64,000 nt of DNA. Source: Campylobacter sp. RM16187. Its GTDB lineage: Bacteria; Campylobacterota; Campylobacteria; Campylobacterales; Campylobacteraceae. Location: the NCBI RefSeq assembly GCF_025319965.1, contig NZ_CP012549.1, forward strand, positions 868,001-932,000, in the 5' to 3' direction. Within the stretch, counting starts at the first letter, position 1. Every line of letters begins with the position of its first letter. Of the stretch, positions 15,449 to 23,691 are shown piece by piece. The notes below the pieces were generated by a model. It saw nothing but the letters and a program-made list of their open reading frames with translations. It searched no databases and was not told the DNA's origin. Position numbers and translations under genes: made by a program.

Positions 15449-16474
15449 CTAATATCTTTTTAAAATCGTTTTTTTGTAAAATAGCATCGAGCTTATTAAA
15501 AATAGAGAAAATATTGATAAAATTGCTATAAAAAGCTTTGAAGATAACATCATAATCATTGCAAAATAGGCAAACAAAACTCCAAAAGTACCAAAATATA
15601 CAAATCCTTTTTCATATCTATAGGTTACTACTCCAAAACTTAAGGAAAACAGCGTTGTAGCAACCGGAAAAAGCGCTATCAGAACATAGGTGGTAAAATC
15701 TCTCGCCTTTTTTTTGTTTGTATTGATATCGCTCCAATACTCTAAAAAAGAGCGTGTTTTTGAAATTTTATCGTTAGAAAGAGTGTTTATTTTCATATAT
15801 TTAAAATCGGCCTGATGCCATACATCATCTTTTATATCGTAAATTTTGCCGTTATTTAGTCTAAGTTCCAAATTTGATCTATTGTTTATTATCTTTGCGT
15901 TTTCGGCGATAATTAGCCTTTGAGCATTAATTTGTGGCGAATATAGGGTTACACCCTCATATGTAGTGCCGTTGATATCGTTTTTTTGACTTTGGATATA
16001 TATCATCCAGTTTGAAAATTTCTGCCCAAACTGAGTTGTCTTTAAATTTAGCTTGGCTATAGTTTTTTTATACTCTATAAAATTTCCGTTTAGCTCAGCC
16101 GCCGTAGGGATTAGGACTATGGCCGTGATTAGTAGAAAAATCGAAACTATAGAGCTAATTAACATAAAAAATCTAGCAATAAAATTTGGAGAGTATCCTA
16201 AAGTAAAGATCACAATACTCTCGTTCTCTTTAGATAGTCTAAAAAGCGTCATCGCTAAAGATACGAAAAATGCTATCGGTATCGTAAAAAGCAGTATACG
16301 AGGTAGCATAAATAGATATAGCTTAAAGAGTTCAAAGAAGGTTATCTCGATATAGGAGGTAATGCGTGCTATCTGTATAAAAAATACTATCGACATTATC
16401 AGAAATAGTGTAGAAAATAGCGAAGCGAAGGTGCTTATAAAATTGGTAAAAAGATAGCTATTCACTCTACCCAT
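15449..16474 (-). CDS. lptG: LptF/LptG family lipopolysaccharide export permease
   Basis: The 341-residue protein has the YjgP/YjgQ layout: three N-terminal membrane helices, a periplasmic beta-jellyroll of about 150 residues (around NLELRLNNGKIYDIKDDVWH), and three C-terminal helices. It partners LptB and a second permease to extract LPS or LOS from the inner membrane. Whether it is the F or G subunit cannot be told by reading; the G call is tentative. It overlaps the upstream prepilin peptidase gene by 8 bases. Confidence 0.8.
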   Translation of the reverse strand: MGRVNSYLFTNFISTFASLFSTLFLIMSIVFFIQIARITSYIEITFFELFKLYLFMLPRILLFTIPIAFFVSLAMTLFRLSKENESIVIFTLGYSPNFIARFFMLISSIVSIFLLITAIVLIPTAAELNGNFIEYKKTIAKLNLKTTQFGQKFSNWMIYIQSQKNDINGTTYEGVTLYSPQINAQRLIIAENAKIINNRSNLELRLNNGKIYDIKDDVWHQADFKYMKINTLSNDKISKTRSFLEYWSDINTNKKKARDFTTYVLIALFPVATTLFSLSFGVVTYRYEKGFVYFGTFGVLFAYFAMIMMLSSKLFIAILSIFSLFLISSMLFYKKTILKRY

Positions 16475-17219
16475 AAAGTTTTTCCAAAAGTTCTAAAAAT
16501 TGAGGTTTTAGCAGATAAACAATAAGTAGTCCGAGGCTTAAAAACGGCACAAATGGTAGCTCGTATCCTCTTTTTCTAACTATCATGTATGCGGGTAGCG
16601 TCAAAAGAGCCGCCATGTATATCGACATAAGCCCAAGTTTAATACCTAAAATCGCCCCCATAACTCCTGCTATAAAGATATCCGCACTTCCCATAGCCTC
16701 ACGTTTCATGATGAAGCTTACGGCAAGTCTAAGTAGCCAAAATACGAACATAAAAATTGCTGCACTAATTAATCTATCAAAGTCGCCACTCTCGCCAAAT
16801 ATGGGTAAAGCTCCATAAATAAGAGCCAAAATAAGACTTGTAAATAAAAGTGGATCCGGGACGGCTTTGTATCGAAAGTCAATCACACTAAGACAAAGCA
16901 GGATAATAAAGCAGGTGCCAATTATCACTGCCGCATAAAGCTCTATTTCAATAAAATATGCAAAGAGCATTAATATACCGCTTAAAAACTCGACTAAAGG
17001 ATACTGAAAGCTAATCTTATCCTTACAAAATCCGCATTTTCCACCTAAAAAGATCCACGAAAGTATCGGCACATTGTGATAGAATTTAAGCGGAGTTTTA
17101 CAGCTTTGACAGTGAGATGCTGGAAAATTTATACTTTCGCCCTTTGGCATTCTATATATCAAAACATTTCCGAAAGAGCCGATAACCGCACCTAAAATAA
17201 AAAATATCGCACCTATCAT
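16467..17219 (-). CDS. Prepilin peptidase (type IV leader peptidase)
   Basis: The 250-residue membrane protein has the N-terminal GAVIGSFGNVLIYRMP motif, the two zinc-finger CxxC pairs (CQSC and CGFC), the first catalytic Asp in VIDFRYKAVPDP and the second in MGSADIFIAGVMG. The second motif is GSAD instead of the usual GxGD. The enzyme cleaves and N-methylates type IV pilin-like leaders. In Campylobacter it serves the pseudopilus-type DNA uptake system. No pilin gene is nearby; it lies in a housekeeping operon. Confidence 0.88.
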   Translation of the reverse strand: MIGAIFFILGAVIGSFGNVLIYRMPKGESINFPASHCQSCKTPLKFYHNVPILSWIFLGGKCGFCKDKISFQYPLVEFLSGILMLFAYFIEIELYAAVIIGTCFIILLCLSVIDFRYKAVPDPLLFTSLILALIYGALPIFGESGDFDRLISAAIFMFVFWLLRLAVSFIMKREAMGSADIFIAGVMGAILGIKLGLMSIYMAALLTLPAYMIVRKRGYELPFVPFLSLGLLIVYLLKPQFLELLEKLYG

Positions 17220-17887
17220 AACCCGCCAAATCTCCTACTGATTTGATAAAAATTTTGAACTATTTTTTCTAATTCCAAACTTGTAAAATCCGGCCAAAGA
17301 GTATCGGTAAATGCAAGCTCGGCATAACTTGCCTGAATAAGCATAAAATTTGAAAGTCTCTTTTCTCCACCAGTTCTAATTAGTAGGTCAATAGGTTCAC
17401 TTTCATCTAAATTCGCTTCTAAATTCGCTTCATTAATATCTAAATTTTGCTCTTGCATTCTTTTAAGAGCTCTTAAAATTTCATCTTTGGCACCATAATT
17501 TATAGCCAAATTTAGCTTTAGCTTTTTATTGTCTTTAGTAAGTGATTTTAAATTTGAAATTTCATCTCTTAATTTATCGTTAAAAGGTATTATATCGCCG
17601 ATCACATTAAAATTTATCTCATTTTTTATAAAGCTCTCTTTTTTTGAAACTAAGAATTTTAAAAGTAGATCCATTAAAAAATCAACCTCACTTTTTGGTC
17701 TACTCCAATTTTCAGTGCTAAAGGCGTATAGGCTTAAAATTTTTATATCATTTCTTATACAAAACTCGCACATGGCTTCGACTACGTTTGCGCCAGCCTC
17801 ATGTCCTTTTGTGCGTATGAGCCCTTGCTTTTTCGCCCATCTGCCATTGCCATCCATTATAATCGCCAAATGTTTTAAACTATTCAA
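17216..17887 (-). CDS. uppS: Undecaprenyl diphosphate synthase
   Basis: The 223-residue cis-prenyltransferase shows the family start AIIMDGNGRWAKKQGL with catalytic Asp12, the LYAFSTENWSRPKSEVDFLM segment and the C-terminal LLIRTGGEKRLSNFMLIQAS block. It makes the C55 lipid carrier for peptidoglycan and glycan synthesis. Its end overlaps the start of the prepilin peptidase gene by 4 bases, and it follows the hypothetical gene by one base. Confidence 0.95.
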   Translation of the reverse strand: MNSLKHLAIIMDGNGRWAKKQGLIRTKGHEAGANVVEAMCEFCIRNDIKILSLYAFSTENWSRPKSEVDFLMDLLLKFLVSKKESFIKNEINFNVIGDIIPFNDKLRDEISNLKSLTKDNKKLKLNLAINYGAKDEILRALKRMQEQNLDINEANLEANLDESEPIDLLIRTGGEKRLSNFMLIQASYAELAFTDTLWPDFTSLELEKIVQNFYQISRRFGGL

Positions 17888-17888
17888 A

Positions 17889-18572
17889 TTATCCCTTAAA
17901 ATCGATTATAGAGCTGCTTTGAGTATAAAGTTCGTTAAATACCCCGATATTTACATCGCACTCAAATTTCTCTTTTAAAAACCTTGCAACTTTTTCAAAA
18001 GGCGTTGTTATATTTAAGATTTGAGAGTTTTTTATATTGAAAAATAGCGGAGCGAAATTTGAAAATATAAGATAAATTTGAGCTTTTTCATTATCTTTTT
18101 TCATCTGAAAAATTCCTAAATGCTCATTATAAAAAAACGGAATATGTATGATATTTTTTTGTAAAGCAAATAGCATATTTACGTAAATTTCATAGCTCTC
18201 TTTTGTCTCGCAGGATGCTAAATTTGAAAATATATATTCATAAAACCAGTTTAAATTATCATTTATTATCAATTTTTCTATAATACTCAATCCGTCTGAA
18301 AGTGCACTATGGGCTTTTAAATCAGGCTTTTCGTATAGATTTTTTATCACTATATTTTCACTTCCCGAGCCTATTTCACACCAATATTCTCCGCCTATTT
18401 TTAGATTTTTCATGCTCTTTGTGCTTAGGGTTTTGTTTGCAAATTTTAAATTATATCTATTAAAGCCAGTTTTTTCCAATACTTTTATGCTTACCGGAAG
18501 TGAGGCGTTAAGCATGATAGCACTTTTATTTCCGCTTGCTATTTTTTGTATTTTTGATATCGAACTTATCAT
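17889..18572 (-). CDS. Conserved hypothetical protein in glmU-uppS operon (227 aa)
   Basis: The protein is Asn/Lys-rich and without signal peptide or membrane helix. A short beta-rich region (LPVSIKVLEKTGFNRYNLKF, then GGEYWCEIGSG) is followed by helical and beta segments with an IFQMKKDN block. I recall an uncharacterised gene at the same place in other Campylobacter genomes. Overlap with coaBC (4 bases) and the one-base gap to uppS show tight co-expression with envelope precursor genes. The N-terminal segment vaguely recalls the C-terminal domain of the hook-length control protein FliK, but this is not reliable. Function unknown. Confidence 0.7.
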   Translation of the reverse strand: MISSISKIQKIASGNKSAIMLNASLPVSIKVLEKTGFNRYNLKFANKTLSTKSMKNLKIGGEYWCEIGSGSENIVIKNLYEKPDLKAHSALSDGLSIIEKLIINDNLNWFYEYIFSNLASCETKESYEIYVNMLFALQKNIIHIPFFYNEHLGIFQMKKDNEKAQIYLIFSNFAPLFFNIKNSQILNITTPFEKVARFLKEKFECDVNIGVFNELYTQSSSIIDFKG

Positions 18573-19741
18573 AAATTATAGGCCAAATTTAAGATCTCTC
18601 TTGCAATATTTTGTTTTGAATTTAGAGTTATCTCTTTAGTTTCCGATGTTGTTATAAAGCATATTTTACTTACATCCGAGCCAAATTTTACCTCATCATC
18701 TAATACATTTAAACATACCGCATCTAAATTTTTATTTTTTAACATATTTTTAGCGTTTGTCAAGGCGTTTTTTGCATCCATTTCCATCTTAAAGCCTATT
18801 TTTTTAACATTTTTAAACTCTTTTAAAGAGCCTAAAATATCTATATTTTGCCTTAAATTTAAATCCCAGTTGCTACCAAGACTCTCTTTTTTCAGCTTGC
18901 CAGTGAATTTTTCTTTTGGGATATAGTCGCTTACCGCAGCAGTCATTACAAGCATATAGGCGTTTTGTAAATTTTCATCTATAGCACTTTTTAGCTCTTG
19001 AGATGTTTGAAATTTTATAGTTTGATATGGAGTTTTGTTTGTTTCAAAACTTGCTATTAGTGTTACATCAGCACTAGCGAAATAAAACTCGTCAGCAAGA
19101 GCCTTTGCCATCTTACCGCTTGAAAAATTTGTAATAGCCCTTGCATCATCGATTTTTTCTATAGTAGCTCCGCCGGTTATTATAACTTTTTTGCCTTCAA
19201 ATTTTGGCTCGTTTAAAGATTTTTTTACTTCGTAAATTATTGTTTCTGCATCAGCTAACGCGCCTTTTCCAAAATCTTTGCATGCCAAAGTTTTCTCTAT
19301 CGGATCAATAAATTTAATCCCATTTGATTTTAAAAACTCAAAGCTATTTTTAGTAGAGAAATGCTCTATCATCTTTGTATTTGCCGCAGGAGCTATTAAA
19401 ATAGGAGCATTTGAGGCTATGAGAGTCTGCATAAATACATTATCACAAATTCCGTTTGCAAGCTTATTTATTGTATTTACGGATGCTGGAGCGATTAAAA
19501 TCAGATCCATTTTGGCATAGTTTATATGATTAAGCCCGGCTTGCCAATTTTCACTTTGGCTTGTTAAAATCGGATGATCACTAAGTGCTTCAAAGCCAAG
19601 TGAAGAGCAAAATTTAAGCGCTCCGTCGCTAAGCATCACATATACGTCCGCACTTTCTTTTTTAAGTATGGATAGAATTTCAAAGGCTTTATAAAAGGCT
19701 ATGGAGCCACAAACAGCTAGTAAAATTTTTTTATTTTTCAT
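18569..19741 (-). CDS. coaBC: Bifunctional phosphopantothenoylcysteine decarboxylase/phosphopantothenate-cysteine ligase
   Basis: The N-terminal flavoprotein half (CoaC) has VCGSIAFYKAFEILSILKK, HINYAKMDLILIAPAS and an AANTKM block where the catalytic Asn-Met pair sits. The C-terminal ligase half (CoaB) begins near residue 180 with KVIITGGATIEKIDDAR (family GGTxExID) and has ITNFSSGKMAKALADE. Together they convert 4'-phosphopantothenate to 4'-phosphopantetheine for coenzyme A. I prefer the ATG at 19741 over a TTG at 19753. It overlaps the end of glmU. Confidence 0.93.
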   Translation of the reverse strand: MKNKKILLAVCGSIAFYKAFEILSILKKESADVYVMLSDGALKFCSSLGFEALSDHPILTSQSENWQAGLNHINYAKMDLILIAPASVNTINKLANGICDNVFMQTLIASNAPILIAPAANTKMIEHFSTKNSFEFLKSNGIKFIDPIEKTLACKDFGKGALADAETIIYEVKKSLNEPKFEGKKVIITGGATIEKIDDARAITNFSSGKMAKALADEFYFASADVTLIASFETNKTPYQTIKFQTSQELKSAIDENLQNAYMLVMTAAVSDYIPKEKFTGKLKKESLGSNWDLNLRQNIDILGSLKEFKNVKKIGFKMEMDAKNALTNAKNMLKNKNLDAVCLNVLDDEVKFGSDVSKICFITTSETKEITLNSKQNIAREILNLAYNL

Positions 19742-21035
19742 CTTTTGCGCCAAAGAATTTATAGAAAAATCCGCTTTTATTAATCTGCTTTGTTCGACTT
19801 ATGGCAAGAGCACCGCTTGGGATATTTGAGGCTATTGTGCTTCCGGCCGCTATTAATACATTATCTTCTACGGTTACAGGCGCGATCAGCTGAGTATCGC
19901 TACCTATGAATACATTTTTACCTATTTTTGTTTTATGTTTTGCTTTGCCATCGTAGTTGCAAGTTATGGTTCCGCATCCTACGTTTGTGCCTTCTTCTAT
20001 TTCACAATCTCCAAGATAGCTTAAATGCCCAGCCTTTACGCCGTTTAACTTACCGGCCTTTACTTCTACAAAATTTCCGATATGAGTATTTTTGATATGA
20101 GAATTTGGTCTAATATGTGCTAGAGGTCCGATGTCAGAGTTTTCTATCACGCTATTTTCTATCACGCTTGAACTCTTGATTTTAGAGTTTTTGATAACGC
20201 ACTCTCCAATTATGCTGACGTTTTCTTCTATCTCGCACTCATCTTCAAATTTTGCCCTGCTGTCGATATAAACAGTATCGCTTAGACGCATCAGCACGCC
20301 AGCTTGCATCCATTTTTTTCTAATCTCTTTTTGCATCAAATTTTGAGCTATATCTAGCTGAAATTTATCGTTTATGCCCATAAAATTTTGTTCATCCACC
20401 AAGACGGCACTGCACTTTAAATTTAGCTTATTTGCGATTTTAATAGCATCTGTTAAATAATATTCATTCTGTGCGTTTTGGTTTTGTATGAGAGGTAAAA
20501 TTTTCTTTAAAGCCTCGCTTTTAAAGCAGTAACAACCCGCGTTAACGCTTTTTATTAGCCTTTGGCTTTCGCTTGCGTCTTTTTGCTCGACTATATCTTC
20601 TATGGTGCTGCCGTTCATTATGACTCTACCGTATCCTTGAGGATTTGCTGCTTCAAAGATACTCACGGATATATCGGCATTTGCCGAGCTTAGTCTTATC
20701 AGATCGTTTGTTTTTACAAGAGGCATATCTCCGCACATTATGATTGTTTTTTCACTTGTTAGGCAAACATCTTTAAGAGCTCCTGCCGTGCCAGGGAACT
20801 CTTTTAAATTTTGCTCATAAATTTTTATTTTTGGGAAAAATTCTTTTATTTTAGCCTCTACAATCTCTTTTTGATAGCTTAAAACCACGCTTACATCATC
20901 GCTTATTTCGTAGGCTTTTCTTAAAATATGCACTATCATAGCCTCTCCGCAAAGCTCGAAAAGCACTTTTGGCTTTGTTGATTTCATCCTTGTGCCAAGA
21001 CCTGCGGCAAGCACTACCACGCCTATATTGCTCAT
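19731..21035 (-). CDS. glmU: Bifunctional UDP-GlcNAc pyrophosphorylase/GlcN-1-P acetyltransferase
   Basis: The 434-residue enzyme has the nucleotidyltransferase signature LAAGLGTRMKSTKPKVL at residues 9-25 and the MCGDMPLV metal-binding block. A left-handed beta-helix follows from about residue 240 with hexapeptide repeats (AHIRPNSHIKNTHIGNFVEV), the conserved HLSYLGD and the NVGCGTITCNYDG segment. It produces UDP-GlcNAc for peptidoglycan, LOS and N-glycans. It is the first gene of the leftward operon that ends at truA. Confidence 0.95.
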   Translation of the reverse strand: MSNIGVVVLAAGLGTRMKSTKPKVLFELCGEAMIVHILRKAYEISDDVSVVLSYQKEIVEAKIKEFFPKIKIYEQNLKEFPGTAGALKDVCLTSEKTIIMCGDMPLVKTNDLIRLSSANADISVSIFEAANPQGYGRVIMNGSTIEDIVEQKDASESQRLIKSVNAGCYCFKSEALKKILPLIQNQNAQNEYYLTDAIKIANKLNLKCSAVLVDEQNFMGINDKFQLDIAQNLMQKEIRKKWMQAGVLMRLSDTVYIDSRAKFEDECEIEENVSIIGECVIKNSKIKSSSVIENSVIENSDIGPLAHIRPNSHIKNTHIGNFVEVKAGKLNGVKAGHLSYLGDCEIEEGTNVGCGTITCNYDGKAKHKTKIGKNVFIGSDTQLIAPVTVEDNVLIAAGSTIASNIPSGALAISRTKQINKSGFFYKFFGAKDEK

Positions 21036-21310
21036 TTTAATTCCTCGAGGTGTTTTTAAAAATTTGAAATAAATTTTATCTTGTAGTTGCTAAATAGTTG
21101 ATTAACTAATATCTTAATTATTAATATACAACTTTAATAATTATTACTAATTTTATTCAAAGACAAGATAGCGTTTCTATTTCATTATCAATATATTTTA
21201 TCTATATCTATAAAAATTTAAAAAAGAGCTAATATTAATCAAATTTTAACTGCTTTTCAACTAAAAGAAATTAAAATAGTAAAAAATTTTAACTGCAAAG
21301 AGGGTTTAGA
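21036..21310. other. Divergent glmU-motA intergenic region with a 13-bp direct repeat
   Basis: This 275-base stretch is very AT-rich and carries no ORF I would support. AAATTTTAACTGC occurs at 21241-21253 and again at 21284-21296, 43 bases apart and close to motA. No sigma-28 or sigma-54 consensus is obvious. The region should hold the promoters of both divergent units. Confidence 0.5.
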
Positions 21311-22078
21311 ATGGATTTAGGAACCGTTGTTGGTTGGATTTTGATTATGGTTTTGCTATTTGGCTCGATGGCCATAGGCGTTGGTATCGGTCCTTATATA
21401 GATATTCCATCTGTTATGATTGTTTTTGGAGGAACTGCTGGTTGTCTATTAGTTGGCTTTAAAATGGAGCAGATGAAAAAGCTGTTTACGTTTTATGGTG
21501 TTGCAGTTAAGCCAAAACTTTTTAATCTTCCTGAAATAGTTAAAAAAATGGTTGAATATTCTACGAAAGCAAGAAGAGATGGAATCTTAGCTCTTGAAAA
21601 TGACGCTAACAACGAAACTGACGAATTTTTAAAAAAGGGCCTTTCTATGGCTGTAGATGGTAATGAGCCAGACGCCATTAGAGCTTTGCTTGAAATAGAT
21701 ATGGAGCAAACCAGCTCAAGACATACTGATAATATTAAAATTTTTGATCAGGTTGCAGGTTTTGCAGGCTCTATGGGTATGATAGGAACGCTAATCGGAC
21801 TTGTTGCGATGCTTTTAAATATGTCAGATCCTTCGGCGATTGGTCCATCTATGGCTGTTGCTTTGATAACCACTCTTTATGGAGCGATGATAGGAAACAT
21901 ACTAGGAGCTCCGGTGGCAAATATCCTTAGCATTCGCGATAAGGATGAAAGCCTTGCTAAAACAATAATAATCGAAGGTATTATGGCTATTCAAGCAGGT
22001 GACAACCCAAGAACTCTTGAAACAAAACTTTTATCCTTTTTGCCGCCAAAAGATAGAGTAAGTCAGTTTGATAGGTAA
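21311..22078 (+). CDS. motA: Flagellar motor stator protein MotA
   Basis: The 255-residue protein has four membrane helices: near residues 5-25, 30-50, and a C-terminal pair around 150-205 with FAGSMGMIGTLIGLVAMLLN and PSMAVALITTLYGAMIGNIL. The cytoplasmic loop between carries the conserved charged segment with DGILALEND, which contacts FliG. With MotB it forms the proton channel that drives the rotor. It is followed by motB after 5 bases and has GAGGG as ribosome binding site. Confidence 0.95.
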   Translation: MDLGTVVGWILIMVLLFGSMAIGVGIGPYIDIPSVMIVFGGTAGCLLVGFKMEQMKKLFTFYGVAVKPKLFNLPEIVKKMVEYSTKARRDGILALENDANNETDEFLKKGLSMAVDGNEPDAIRALLEIDMEQTSSRHTDNIKIFDQVAGFAGSMGMIGTLIGLVAMLLNMSDPSAIGPSMAVALITTLYGAMIGNILGAPVANILSIRDKDESLAKTIIIEGIMAIQAGDNPRTLETKLLSFLPPKDRVSQFDR

Positions 22079-22083
22079 TAAAA

Positions 22084-22863
22084 ATGGCTAAAAAACTAAT
22101 TGATCCGGCTGATTGTCCTAAATGTTTGCCGGCGTGGCTTGCATCTTTTGGTGACTTGATGTCTCTTTTACTATGTTTTTTCGTCCTTCTTCTTTCTATG
22201 AGTACTATGGATGCCAAAAAGCTTGAGGCGGCTATAGGCTCGCTTAGCGGAGCTTTGGGCGTGCTTGAAGGCGGAAGAAGACCTGATGTGGCGGCTGAGC
22301 AAAATGAGGAATTTCACTCCGCTGCAAAGCTACCAACCACCGATATACAATCAAAATTTCAGCAGACTGTAAAATCCATAAATGAGCTTTTGCATGCAAG
22401 CGGATCTCCGGAAGTATCATTTGAAGAGAGCGAGGATGGATTTATCATAAGATTGCCTGCAAGTTTACTGTTTGAAAAAGGTAAAGCAACTTTACAAAAC
22501 GATGATGCGATTTTGTTTTTGAGACGAATTTCTATGGTGATAGATAGGCTTCCCGAAGATATCGTAGCAAACGTTATAGGGCATACCGATAATCAAACGC
22601 CAGATAGTCTAAGTATATATAAAAACAATTGGGAACTCTCATCCGCAAGAGCCATGAGTGTAGTTGATGAGCTTATCAAAAATGGAGTCAATCCTAAAAA
22701 ACTGATGGCTTCAGCTAAAGCTGAATTTGAGCCTTTTGCTCCAAACACAACAGAGCAAGGCAGGGAGAAAAATCGTAGAGTAGAAATTCACTTCATATCT
22801 ATGAATTCTAAAAATAAAGAAAAAACGCAAAAAAGCATACTTGACATGCAGGGAGCTCAGTGA
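22084..22863 (+). CDS. motB: Flagellar motor stator protein MotB
   Basis: The 259-residue protein has one N-terminal membrane helix with the proton-binding Asp24 (SFGDLMSLLLCFFVLLLS). A periplasmic linker with the plug follows, then an OmpA-like peptidoglycan-binding domain from about residue 135 to 240 (VIGHTDNQTP, then SSARAMSVVDELIKNGV and GREKNRRVEIHF). It anchors the stator to the cell wall. A CPKC pair precedes the helix. Its end overlaps the fliP start by 4 bases. Confidence 0.95.
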   Translation: MAKKLIDPADCPKCLPAWLASFGDLMSLLLCFFVLLLSMSTMDAKKLEAAIGSLSGALGVLEGGRRPDVAAEQNEEFHSAAKLPTTDIQSKFQQTVKSINELLHASGSPEVSFEESEDGFIIRLPASLLFEKGKATLQNDDAILFLRRISMVIDRLPEDIVANVIGHTDNQTPDSLSIYKNNWELSSARAMSVVDELIKNGVNPKKLMASAKAEFEPFAPNTTEQGREKNRRVEIHFISMNSKNKEKTQKSILDMQGAQ

Positions 22864-23594
22864 AAAAGGTACTGATATTATTATCGGTCGCTTTTGTGCT
22901 ATTTGCCGATGATACTGTAACTATCCCGACGGTAAATTTAACCCTAACGGCTCCTGATACACCTCAGCAGTTAGTAACCTCGCTAAATGTATTAATAGTC
23001 TTAACCATACTTACTCTTGCGCCTTCGCTTGTCTTTATGATGACAAGTTTTTTGCGCCTTATCATCGTGTTTTCGTTTTTGCGCCAAGCGATGGGAACTC
23101 AGCAGATGCCGCCATCTACCGTGCTTATCTCGCTTGCTATGGTACTTACTTTTTTTATCATGGAGCCTGTGGTTAAGCAGTCTTATGAAGTAGCAGTAAA
23201 GCCATATCTGGACGAAAAGATAAGCTATCAGGTTGCGTTTGAAGAGGGAGTTAAGCCGTTTAAAGACTTCATGATAAAAAATACTCGCGAAAAAGATTTG
23301 GCTCTGTTTTTCCGCATAAGAAATTTGCCAAACCCTCAAAACATCGATGATATCCCGCTAACGATAGTTATGAGCGCATTTATGATAAGCGAGTTAAAGA
23401 CTGCTTTTGAGATAGCGTTTTTGATCTACTTGCCGTTTTTGGTTATAGATATGGTTGTAAGTTCGGTGCTTATGAGTATGGGTATGATGATGCTTCCGCC
23501 TACGATGATCTCGCTGCCTTTTAAGCTGCTTATCTTCGTGCTTGTGGACGGATGGAATTTACTTGTGATGAATTTAGTGCGGAGTTTTCATTAG
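22860..23594 (+). CDS. fliP: Flagellar export apparatus protein FliP
   Basis: The 244-residue membrane protein has a cleavable N-terminal signal and the conserved blocks FMMTSFLRLIIVFSFLRQAM, PPSTVLISLAMVLTFFIMEP and MSMGMMMLPPTMISLPFKLL. These form the core of the flagellar type III export gate with FliQ and FliR. The overlap with motB (ATGA-type) shows coupled expression of stator and export-gate genes. Confidence 0.95.
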   Translation: MKKVLILLSVAFVLFADDTVTIPTVNLTLTAPDTPQQLVTSLNVLIVLTILTLAPSLVFMMTSFLRLIIVFSFLRQAMGTQQMPPSTVLISLAMVLTFFIMEPVVKQSYEVAVKPYLDEKISYQVAFEEGVKPFKDFMIKNTREKDLALFFRIRNLPNPQNIDDIPLTIVMSAFMISELKTAFEIAFLIYLPFLVIDMVVSSVLMSMGMMMLPPTMISLPFKLLIFVLVDGWNLLVMNLVRSFH

Positions 23595-23630
23595 ATATTT
23601 AGTGCTAAAATTGAAAAAAGGATGGCAAAG

Positions 23631-23690
23631 ATGGCATTTAAGTATAAATTTTATCTTCCGATTAAACATCTAAGCCATAGCGGAGCTTAG
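23631..23690 (+). CDS. Possible 19-codon leader ORF before the efflux operon
   Basis: An ATG at 23631 with AAGGA eight bases upstream opens a frame of 19 codons (MAFKYKFYLPIKHLSHSGA) that ends one base before the cmeD start. An in-frame ATG at 23622 lies too close to the ribosome binding site. Such an ORF could couple translation to cmeD, or be chance. No terminator-like hairpin accompanies it. Confidence 0.25.
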   Translation: MAFKYKFYLPIKHLSHSGA

Positions 23691-23691
23691 T

